In this document: positions 57,001 to 64,000 of the stretch, piece by piece
How the letters are laid out: each line of letters begins with the position of its first letter
Position numbering within the stretch: position 1 is the first letter of the stretch
NCBI RefSeq assembly: GCF_032340315.1
Contig: NZ_CP135436.1
Span: forward strand, 744,001-808,000
Length of the DNA: 64,000 nt
Source: Streptococcus sp. DTU_2020_1001019_1_SI_AUS_MUR_006
Lineage (GTDB): Bacteria; Bacillota; Bacilli; Lactobacillales; Streptococcaceae
Reading direction: 5' to 3'
The notes under the pieces: generated by a model
The model's database searches: none
What the model was told of the DNA's origin: nothing
The model's input: the letters and a program-made list of their open reading frames with translations, nothing else
Made by a program: the position numbers and the translations under genes

Positions 57001-60000
57001 ACATCAGTAGCAAGTGATCCTAAAGTTGCGACAGATACAACAGCTCCAGCGAAACCAGTAGTGAATACAGATCTAACAGGTAAAGCAGGAACTAAGACAC
57101 CAGTTGAAGTAAGCGCAGAACCAGGCTCAACTGTTGCCCTTTACGATAAAGACGGCAACAAGATTGGTGAAGGAACAGCTGGTAGCAATGGTAAAGTAAC
57201 AATTACTCCAAAAGTTGATATTCCAGCAGGTCCTGTAACAGCCAAAGCAACTGATGCAGCAGGTAATGAATCAAAACCAAGTGATGCTAAAGTTGCGACA
57301 GATACAACAGCTCCAGCGAAACCAGTAGTGAATACAGATCTAACAGGTAAAGCAGGAACTAAGACACCAGTTGAAGTAACTGCAGAAAAAGGTTCAACCG
57401 TAGCCCTTTACGATAAAAACAACAACAAGATTGGTGAAGCAACTGCAGGAGCAAATGGAAAAGCAACGATTACTCCAAAAGTTGATATTCCAGCAGGTAA
57501 TGTAACAGCCAAAGCAACAGATGCGGCAGGTAACACATCAGTAGCAAGTGATCCTAAAATAGCAACTCCAGCACGTGAAAACGTAGCACCAACAGTAGAG
57601 ATTCCGTATTCAGATCCAGCTCCAAACAAAAAAGAAGTTTATCTTTATACTGGTGAAGATGCAGACGTTGATATTACCTTTAATGATGATTCTGGAAAAA
57701 TTAAATCAGCTTCACTTAAAAAAGGTGGAAATATTGCCTTAAATAATATTGATGGGAACCCAGAAAAACAAGATAATGAATTTGGATATACTGTAACAGC
57801 GATTAATTCTGAAACTGCTACACCAGCAAAAATTAAAGTAACAGGTCGAGTTTCTGGTCTTGATGATAGATTGCCAAAAACAGAAAACGACTCTTTAGAG
57901 CTTGTAACACGTTTTGCCACTGCAACTGATACTGATGGAGCATTAATCAATAATACTGCGGTAAAAACTAAGAAAAATGGAGAGGTTGTTGGTTCTTACT
58001 TAACTGACCCAGGTGCAGTAACTTTCGTATTAAAAGCACAAACTAAGAAATATGATATCAAAACTCCAGCATCGGCTGATAAAGTAACCGTATCAGATGC
58101 TAACAATGTTACTGATAAAGAGTTTGAAAAAATTAAAGAGAAAGTTAAAGTTGAATATTCTCAAAACAATCCAGATGCACGTTTAGCTGACAAAAAAGGT
58201 GAAGAAGTAAAAGATGCTTCAAAAGTTGTTGATAAAGTAGAAAAAGAAGGAAACAAAGTTGTTGTAACCTATAAAGATGGTTCTAAAGATACAAAACCAT
58301 TGTCAGAATTTGTAAACGTAGCTCCAAAAGTAGAACTTCCATACTCAAATCAAGCTAAGAAAGAAATCTATGTTTATACAGGTGAAAACACTGATTTAAC
58401 ATTCAAAGCATCAGACAACACTGCTGTTAAAGATATGTATGTACGTGGTCCTGGTGGTATTGGAAAAGATAATACGGCAGATTACGGTTTCACAACTGGA
58501 AAAATCGAGAATTCAGCAGTCACTCATGGTGATGGTACTGTATCAGGTGCTACAGCTACTATTAAGATGACAGGTGTTACAACACTTAAAGCTCCAAACC
58601 ATTGGACAAGTTTTGTTGTTGCTAATGACAATGATAATGCACCATCAAATACAGATTTTAATGCATTAGATAAAAATCCGAATGCAACTCAGACTCCAGG
58701 ATATGTTCACTTTATCGTTAAATCTCAAACAGATAAGTACGATATTGCAACTCCAGCCCCAGCTGATAAAGTTGAAGTAGCAGATCCAACTAACGTAACA
58801 AACGATGACTTAGATAAAATCAAAGAAAAACTGAAACTTGAGTACAACAAGAAAAATGATGATGCGAATATCGCAAAAGATACTCCAGTTGATAAAAATG
58901 GTAAGATTCAATCAGTCAAAAAAGATGACAAAGGAAATCTTGTAGTAACATATACAGATGGTTCTACAGATACAAAACCATTGTCAGAATTTGTAACTAA
59001 AAAACCAGCAACACCAGAAAAACCAACAGATGCAGATAAGAACGAGCCAAAAGCTAAGGACCAAACTGTTAAAGTTGGCGAAGAACCAAAAGCAGAAGAT
59101 TCAATTGAGAACTTCAAGGGACTTCCAGAAGGAACAACAGCTAAGTTCAAGGAACCAGTAGATACAAAAACACCAGGTGATAAAACACCAACAGTCGTTG
59201 TAACCTACCCAGATGGATCAACAGAAGAAGTTCCAGTTAAAGTAACTGTTGAAAAACCAAGTTCAGAACCAACAGATGCAGATAAGAACGAGCCAACACC
59301 AAAAGCTCAAACTGTAGACAAAGGAACTGAACCAAAAGCAGAAGATTCAATCGGTAACTTGAAAGATCTTCCTAAGGGTACAACAGTAGCCTTCAAGGAA
59401 CCAGTAGATACAACAACACCAGGTGAAAAACCTGCGACAGCAGTTGTAACTTACCCAGATGGTTCTAAGGAAGAAGTTCCAGTTAAAGTAACTGTTACAG
59501 ACCCAAGTTCAAAACCAACAGATGCAGATAAGAACGAGCCAACACCAAAAGCTCAAACTGTAGATAAAGGAACTGAACCAAAAGCAGAAGATTCAATCGG
59601 TAACTTGAAAGATCTTCCTAAGGGTACAACAGTAGCCTTCAAGGATCCAGTAGATACAACAACACCAGGTGAAAAACCTGCGACAGCAGTTGTAACTTAC
59701 CCAGATGGTTCTAAGGAAGAAGTTCCAGTTAAAGTAACTGTTACAGACCCAAGTTCAAAACCAACAGATGCAGATAAGAACGAGCCAACACCAAAAGCTC
59801 AAACTGTAGATAAAGGAACTGAACCAAAAGCAGAAGATTCAATCGGTAACTTGAAAGATCTTCCTAAGGGTACAACAGTAGCCTTCAAGGATCCAGTAGA
59901 TACAACAACACCAGGTGAAAAACCTGCGACAGCAGTTGTAACTTACCCAGATGGTTCTAAGGAAGAAGTTCCAGTTAAAGTAACTGTTACAGACCCAAGT

Positions 60001-63000
60001 TCAAAACCAACAGATGCAGATAAGAACGAGCCAACACCAAAAGCTCAAACTGTAGATAAAGGAACTGAACCAAAAGCAGAAGATTCAATCGGTAACTTGA
60101 AAGATCTTCCTAAGGGTACAACAGTAGCCTTCAAGGATCCAGTAGATACAGCAACACCAGGTGAAAAACCTGCGACAGCAGTTGTAACATACCCAGATGG
60201 TTCTAAGGAAGAAGTTCCAGTTAAAGTAACTGTTACAGACCCAAGTTCAAAACCAACAGATGCAGATAAGAACGAGCCAACACCAAAAGCTCAAACTGTA
60301 GATAAAGGAACTGAACCAAAAGCAGAAGATTCAATCGGTAACTTGAAAGATCTTCCTAAGGGTACAACAGTAGCCTTCAAGGATCCAGTAGACACAACAA
60401 CACCAGGTGAAAAACCTGCGACAGCAGTTGTAACTTACCCAGATGGTTCTAAGGAAGAAGTTCCAGTTAAAGTAACTGTTACAGACCCAAGTTCAAAACC
60501 AACAGATGCAGATAAGAACGAGCCAACACCAAAAGCTCAAACTGTAGATAAAGGAACTGAACCAAAAGCAGAAGATTCAATCGGTAACTTGAAAGATCTT
60601 CCTAAGGGTACAACAGTAGCCTTCAAGGATCCAGTAGATACAACAACACCAGGTGAAAAACCTGCGACAGCAGTTGTAACTTACCCAGATGGTTCTAAGG
60701 AAGAAGTTCCAGTTAAAGTAACTGTTACAGACCCAAGTTCAAAACCAACAGATGCAGATAAGAACGAGCCAACACCAAAAGCTCAAACTGTAGATAAAGG
60801 AACTGAACCAAAAGCAGAAGATTCAATCGGTAACTTGAAAGATCTTCCTAAGGGTACAACAGTAGCCTTCAAGGATCCAGTAGACACAACAACACCAGGT
60901 GAAAAACCTGCGACAGCAGTTGTAACTTACCCAGATGGTTCTAAGGAAGAAGTTCCAGTTAAAGTAACTGTTACAGACCCAAGTTCAAAACCAACAGATG
61001 CAGATAAGAACGAGCCAACACCAAAAGCTCAAACTGTAGATAAAGGAACTGAACCAAAAGCAGAAGATTCAATCGGTAACTTGAAAGATCTTCCTAAGGG
61101 TACAACAGTAGCCTTCAAGGATCCAGTAGATACAGCAACACCAGGTGAAAAACCTGCGACAGCAGTTGTAACATACCCAGATGGTTCTAAGGAAGAAGTT
61201 CCAGTTAAAGTAACTGTTACAGACCCAAGTTCAAAACCAACAGATGCAGATAAGAACGAGCCAACACCAAAAGCTCAAACTGTAGATAAAGGAACTGAAC
61301 CAAAAGCAGAAGATTCAATCGGTAACTTGAAAGATCTTCCTAAGGGTACAACAGTAGCCTTCAAGGATCCAGTAGACACAACAACACCAGGTGAAAAACC
61401 TGCGACAGCAGTTGTAACATACCCAGATGGTTCTAAGGAAGAAGTTCCAGTTAAAGTAACTGTTACAGACCCAAGTTCAAAACCAACAGATGCAGATAAG
61501 AACGAGCCAACACCAAAAGCTCAAACTGTAGATAAAGGAACTGAACCAAAAGCAGAAGATTCAATCGGTAACTTGAAAGATCTTCCTAAGGGTACAACAG
61601 TAGCCTTCAAGGATCCAGTAGACACAACAACACCAGGTGAAAAACCTGCGACAGCAGTTGTAACTTACCCAGATGGTTCTAAGGAAGAAGTTCCAGTTAA
61701 AGTAACTGTTACAGACCCAAGTTCAAAACCAACAGATGCAGATAAGAACGAGCCAACACCAAAAGCTCAAACTGTAGATAAAGGAACTGAACCAAAAGCA
61801 GAAGATTCAATCGGTAACTTGAAAGATCTTCCTAAGGGTACAACAGTAGCCTTCAAGGATCCAGTAGACACAACAACACCAGGTGAAAAACCTGCGACAG
61901 CAGTTGTAACTTACCCAGATGGTTCTAAGGAAGAAGTTCCAGTTAAAGTAACTGTTACAGACCCAAGTTCAAAACCAACAGATGCAGATAAGAACGAGCC
62001 AACACCAAAAGCTCAAACTGTAGATAAAGGAACTGAACCAAAAGCAGAAGATTCAATCGGTAACTTGAAAGATCTTCCTAAGGGTACAACAGTAGCCTTC
62101 AAGGATCCAGTAGACACAACAACACCAGGTGAAAAACCTGCGACAGCAGTTGTAACATACCCAGATGGTTCTAAGGAAGAAGTTCCAGTTAAAGTAACTG
62201 TTACAGACCCAAGTTCAAAACCAACAGATGCAGATAAGAACGAGCCAACACCAAAAGCTCAAACTGTAGATAAAGGAACTGAACCAAAAGCAGAAGATTC
62301 AATCGGTAACTTGAAAGATCTTCCTAAGGGTACAACAGTAGCCTTCAAGGATCCAGTAGACACAACAACACCAGGTGAAAAACCTGCGACAGCAGTTGTA
62401 ACTTACCCAGATGGTTCTAAGGAAGAAGTTCCAGTTAAAGTAACTGTTACAGACCCAAGTTCAAAACCAACAGATGCAGATAAGAACGAGCCAACACCAA
62501 AAGCTCAAACTGTAGATAAAGGAACTGAACCAAAAGCAGAAGATTCAATCGGTAACTTGAAAGATCTTCCTAAGGGTACAACAGTAGCCTTCAAGGATCC
62601 AGTAGACACAACAACACCAGGTGAAAAACCTGCGACAGCAGTTGTAACTTACCCAGATGGTTCTAAGGAAGAAGTTCCAGTTAAAGTAACTGTTACAGAC
62701 CCAAGTTCAAAACCAACAGATGCAGATAAGAACGAGCCAACACCAAAAGCTCAAACTGTAGATAAAGGAACTGAACCAAAAGCAGAAGATTCAATCGGTA
62801 ACTTGAAAGATCTTCCTAAGGGTACAACAGTAGCCTTCAAGGATCCAGTAGACACAACAACACCAGGTGAAAAACCTGCGACAGCAGTGGTAACATACCC
62901 AGATGGATCTAAAGATGAAGTACCAGTTAAAGTAACTGTAAAAGATCCAAGTGCACCAGCTACAGATGCAGACAAGAATACTCCAACAGCGAAAGATCAA

Positions 63001-64000
63001 ACTGTTAAACCAGGTGAAAAACCAAAAGCAGAAGATTCAATTGACAACCTCAAGGATCTTCCTAAGGGTACAACAGTAGAGTTCAAGACACCAGTAGATA
63101 CAACTACACCAGGTGATAAACCTGCGACAGCAGTGGTAACATACCCAGATGGTTCTAAGGAAGAAGTTCCAGTTAAAGTAACTGTAAAAGATCCAAGTGC
63201 ACCAGCTACAGATGCAGATAAGAACACTCCAGTAGCGAAAGATCAAACTGTTAAACCAGGTGAAAAACCAAAAGCAGAAGATTCAATTGACAACCTCAAG
63301 GATCTTCCTAAGGGTACAACAGTAGAGTTCAAGACACCAGTAGACACAACTACACCAGGTGATAAAGGAACTACAGTCGTTGTGACTTACCCAGATGGAT
63401 CTAAGGATGAAGTACCAGTTAAAGTAACTGTAAAAGATCCAAGTGCACCAGCTACAGATGCAGACAAGAATACTCCAACAGCGAAAGATCAAACTGTTAA
63501 ACCAGGAGATAAACCATCTGCTAAAGATTCAATCGGTAATGTCGGAGATCTTCCTAAGGGCACAACAGTAGAGTTCAAGACACCAGTAGACACAACTACA
63601 CCAGGCGATAAAGGAACTACAGTCGTTGTGACTTACCCAGATGGATCTAAGGATGAAGTACCAGTTAAAGTAACTGTAAAAGATCCAAGTGCACCAGCTA
63701 CAGATGCAGACAAGAATACTCCAACAGCGAAAGATCAAACTGTTAAACCAGGAGATAAACCATCTGCTAAAGATTCAATCGGTAATGTCGGAGATCTTCC
63801 TAAGGGCACAACAGTAGAGTTCAAGACACCAGTAGACACAACTACACCAGGTGATAAAGACGCTACAGTCGTTGTAACATACCCAGATGGATCTAAGGAT
63901 GAAGTACCAGTTAAAGTAACTGTAAAAGATCCAAGTGCACCAGCTACAGATGCCGACAAGAACACTCCAACAGCGAAAGATCAAACTGTTAAACCAGGAG
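54028..64000 (+). CDS. Giant Rib-repeat surface adhesin (3' end outside window)
   Basis: At least 3,324 residues with no stop in the window; the frame is open throughout. Signal peptide (NWRMIKKGKHFLFGCSLVFAVG) with a likely cut after A43. Next come a FIVAR-like helical segment (about 100-170), an RSRRGKRD motif near 192, and an unknown domain (about 200-375). Ig-like modules and a proline/glutamine-rich linker near 600 follow. Ig-like repeats of 89 residues (about 923-1189) lead to two related modules that begin VEIPYSDPAP and VELPYSNQAK. From residue 1668 on, 82-residue Rib-type repeats with the YPDGSKEEVPVKVTV motif form the stalk. Rib proteins are streptococcal adhesins whose repeats hold a head domain away from the wall. 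An LPXTG end is expected beyond the window. It is probably controlled by the adjacent Mga gene. Confidence 0.93.
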   Translation, partial: MYFNRKNAEQKNWRMIKKGKHFLFGCSLVFAVGASLATQTVHADTASESTVESGSKAKEAKPGYGGETGTYEAPAAVAETQPATVEKAVVAENTTAKTANKEALTQLVEEVKGLDKAGKTEDSLSRLNTALEQAQNVLANAEASQDQVDAEYTALEKALAQLVEKEAKEAKTEATSEVTTEEAAPAEPVRSRRGKRDLGSSRAANRSVDGSVAEGEFAGAGVKQFQSVRYSVDGDTTTWTISVVPQHKNHQAAGLVVASDDTIQSITVVDRGPNAGRLNEDYYVEKDFGKLPAMSNHKALASHYKYIGGGVPDSLTYSVVTKGTRHNLFARFATAIVKNSLENGGMNGSSAVKNRTSDFPEVGINLSSRLAPQPGVNNTYTQTNDTITVPTIASTDTVLTGTGTPGARINIKSEGKTVNDSTVVGQNGQWSFPITIGLNSNVTGGAQLVPGSQISVSQTVGGVESAATPVNVSLGHSEIVPSSKSKQQNNLVENDRNVTLKVPHDAGAAYFKFTDADGNAREVVLKRDAVPGNWQVTNSALASVASSDQGAHYSTINLTLNKDMKAGTTARVISNMKEGSYSSLQGWQSRDVEEAPKEETPAPQPQPQPQPQPEPSKPNTPAVDSATATSGPEIVNDLAGKASTPADVTVKAPAGSTVKLYNKDGVVIGEAVANDQGVATVHPTNSLPEGEITATSTPAGGTESAKSAPITVTKTPVTGEGGGVSGDSYTQLMVTAKHITVYPGDPVNVTIQAAASPSVQKFWIPNNPYLATGLEYVGDPSGGFLTTAGSNTYRQRKVYYRGNVAMTQAAGSRTATYAVQNKNGKVVTRNLTITVLESAKKYEPVAGTKVEVADPNKLSEDDKNKIIDSVKTANSSLPADAAYSVDEKGNLTITYPDKSTDKIAAAYLVTPAKDTTAPDQPVVNTDLTGKAGTKTPVEVTAEKGSTVALYDKDNNKIGEATAGENGKATITPTVDIPAGAVTAKATDAAGNTSVASDPKVATDTTAPAKPVVNTDLTGKAGTKTPVEVSAEPGSTVALYDKDGNKIGEGTAGSNGKVTITPKVDIPAGPVTAKATDAAGNESKPSDAKVATDTTAPAKPVVNTDLTGKAGTKTPVEVTAEKGSTVALYDKNNNKIGEATAGANGKATITPKVDIPAGNVTAKATDAAGNTSVASDPKIATPARENVAPTVEIPYSDPAPNKKEVYLYTGEDADVDITFNDDSGKIKSASLKKGGNIALNNIDGNPEKQDNEFGYTVTAINSETATPAKIKVTGRVSGLDDRLPKTENDSLELVTRFATATDTDGALINNTAVKTKKNGEVVGSYLTDPGAVTFVLKAQTKKYDIKTPASADKVTVSDANNVTDKEFEKIKEKVKVEYSQNNPDARLADKKGEEVKDASKVVDKVEKEGNKVVVTYKDGSKDTKPLSEFVNVAPKVELPYSNQAKKEIYVYTGENTDLTFKASDNTAVKDMYVRGPGGIGKDNTADYGFTTGKIENSAVTHGDGTVSGATATIKMTGVTTLKAPNHWTSFVVANDNDNAPSNTDFNALDKNPNATQTPGYVHFIVKSQTDKYDIATPAPADKVEVADPTNVTNDDLDKIKEKLKLEYNKKNDDANIAKDTPVDKNGKIQSVKKDDKGNLVVTYTDGSTDTKPLSEFVTKKPATPEKPTDADKNEPKAKDQTVKVGEEPKAEDSIENFKGLPEGTTAKFKEPVDTKTPGDKTPTVVVTYPDGSTEEVPVKVTVEKPSSEPTDADKNEPTPKAQTVDKGTEPKAEDSIGNLKDLPKGTTVAFKEPVDTTTPGEKPATAVVTYPDGSKEEVPVKVTVTDPSSKPTDADKNEPTPKAQTVDKGTEPKAEDSIGNLKDLPKGTTVAFKDPVDTTTPGEKPATAVVTYPDGSKEEVPVKVTVTDPSSKPTDADKNEPTPKAQTVDKGTEPKAEDSIGNLKDLPKGTTVAFKDPVDTTTPGEKPATAVVTYPDGSKEEVPVKVTVTDPSSKPTDADKNEPTPKAQTVDKGTEPKAEDSIGNLKDLPKGTTVAFKDPVDTATPGEKPATAVVTYPDGSKEEVPVKVTVTDPSSKPTDADKNEPTPKAQTVDKGTEPKAEDSIGNLKDLPKGTTVAFKDPVDTTTPGEKPATAVVTYPDGSKEEVPVKVTVTDPSSKPTDADKNEPTPKAQTVDKGTEPKAEDSIGNLKDLPKGTTVAFKDPVDTTTPGEKPATAVVTYPDGSKEEVPVKVTVTDPSSKPTDADKNEPTPKAQTVDKGTEPKAEDSIGNLKDLPKGTTVAFKDPVDTTTPGEKPATAVVTYPDGSKEEVPVKVTVTDPSSKPTDADKNEPTPKAQTVDKGTEPKAEDSIGNLKDLPKGTTVAFKDPVDTATPGEKPATAVVTYPDGSKEEVPVKVTVTDPSSKPTDADKNEPTPKAQTVDKGTEPKAEDSIGNLKDLPKGTTVAFKDPVDTTTPGEKPATAVVTYPDGSKEEVPVKVTVTDPSSKPTDADKNEPTPKAQTVDKGTEPKAEDSIGNLKDLPKGTTVAFKDPVDTTTPGEKPATAVVTYPDGSKEEVPVKVTVTDPSSKPTDADKNEPTPKAQTVDKGTEPKAEDSIGNLKDLPKGTTVAFKDPVDTTTPGEKPATAVVTYPDGSKEEVPVKVTVTDPSSKPTDADKNEPTPKAQTVDKGTEPKAEDSIGNLKDLPKGTTVAFKDPVDTTTPGEKPATAVVTYPDGSKEEVPVKVTVTDPSSKPTDADKNEPTPKAQTVDKGTEPKAEDSIGNLKDLPKGTTVAFKDPVDTTTPGEKPATAVVTYPDGSKEEVPVKVTVTDPSSKPTDADKNEPTPKAQTVDKGTEPKAEDSIGNLKDLPKGTTVAFKDPVDTTTPGEKPATAVVTYPDGSKEEVPVKVTVTDPSSKPTDADKNEPTPKAQTVDKGTEPKAEDSIGNLKDLPKGTTVAFKDPVDTTTPGEKPATAVVTYPDGSKDEVPVKVTVKDPSAPATDADKNTPTAKDQTVKPGEKPKAEDSIDNLKDLPKGTTVEFKTPVDTTTPGDKPATAVVTYPDGSKEEVPVKVTVKDPSAPATDADKNTPVAKDQTVKPGEKPKAEDSIDNLKDLPKGTTVEFKTPVDTTTPGDKGTTVVVTYPDGSKDEVPVKVTVKDPSAPATDADKNTPTAKDQTVKPGDKPSAKDSIGNVGDLPKGTTVEFKTPVDTTTPGDKGTTVVVTYPDGSKDEVPVKVTVKDPSAPATDADKNTPTAKDQTVKPGDKPSAKDSIGNVGDLPKGTTVEFKTPVDTTTPGDKDATVVVTYPDGSKDEVPVKVTVKDPSAPATDADKNTPTAKDQTVKPG
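56794..57594 (+). repeat. Three 267-bp Ig-like repeats in the adhesin
   Basis: Units start at 56794, 57061 and 57328, each 89 residues, with the frame VVNTDLTGKAGTKTPVEV followed by GSTVALYDK and AGNxS. They resemble bacterial Ig-like (Big_6-type) modules. A diverged fourth copy (PEIVNDLAGKASTPADVTV) lies near 55921. Confidence 0.9.
59029..64000 (+). repeat. Array of 246-bp Rib repeats (20 full plus one partial)
   Basis: Repeat starts fall exactly at 59029 + 246n for n = 0 to 20; the last is cut by the window end. Each unit codes for 82 residues starting DADKNEP or DADKNTP and ending YPDGS...VPVKVTV. Units n = 2 to 14 differ at only a few bases. The first units and those from the middle of n = 15 onward belong to clearly different versions. 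Confidence 0.97.

Noticed and set aside
62751..63984. Several minus-strand frames of 69-76 codons in the Rib array
   Set aside because: Same periodic shadow in each repeat; the plus strand is clearly coding.
59029..64000. Regular 246-base periodicity considered as a CRISPR or satellite array
   Set aside because: Units are contiguous, in frame and translate to the Rib domain.

Overview
The window reads as chromosome of a mitis-group Streptococcus close to S. pneumoniae (S. mitis or a near relative is my best guess). Reasons: the gene order murI-rdgB-cbpB-xerD-like-scpA-scpB-rluB-yidD, the folP-folC-folE-folBK cluster, YSIRK/LPXTG wall glycosidases (fucosidase, EndoD, pullulanase), and the pneumococcal-type small repeats BOX and RUP. 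Both window ends cut genes: queD at the left, a giant surface adhesin at the right.

Layout. 0-3.5 kb: queuosine genes (queD, queC) behind a likely preQ1 riboswitch, thioredoxin, a DUF4649 protein, a MarR regulator with two matching operator-like sites, and an lrgAB-type holin pair. 3.5-6.7 kb: an AT-rich island with a 20-codon peptide ORF, an internal terminator, a radical SAM/SPASM maturase whose 5' end is split by a -1 frame change, and an ABC exporter. This is a ribosomally made, post-translationally modified peptide (RiPP) locus and the best candidate for an undescribed system. 6.7-14.7 kb: RUP repeats, a wall-anchored GH95 alpha-L-fucosidase, a broken IS630-family element and an orphan gene. 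14.7-19.5 kb: trehalose operon treR / treP-treC. 19.6-25.8 kb: a tightly overlapping housekeeping operon. 25.9-34.4 kb: pepA, an immunity-like small protein, a Na/phosphate cotransporter and wall-anchored endo-beta-N-acetylglucosaminidase D (GH85). 34.6-42.1 kb: a membrane-anchored unknown, pgk, the folate operon, a DUF960 protein and ccpA. 42.2-47 kb: asparaginase, a HAD/MazG-like fusion, UspA, a metallophosphoesterase and an Rrf2 regulator. 47.3-51.3 kb: wall-anchored pullulanase. 51.5-52.2 kb: three tandem RUPs and a truncated BOX. 52.2-64 kb: an Mga-family regulator divergent from a giant adhesin of more than 3,324 residues, with at least 20 Rib-type repeats of 82 residues.

How it fits together. 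Three large secreted glycosidases act on host glycans or glycogen and trehalose is taken up by the PTS. The promoters of treP, the fucosidase, endoD and pullulanase each carry a sequence resembling a CcpA-binding cre site, and ccpA itself lies at 41.1 kb, so much of the window looks like one carbon-catabolite regulon. The adhesin has a strong promoter, a 12-T tract just upstream and a divergent Mga regulator, which suggests controlled or phase-variable display. BOX elements sit exactly at the stop codons of treP, the Na/phosphate transporter and ansA.
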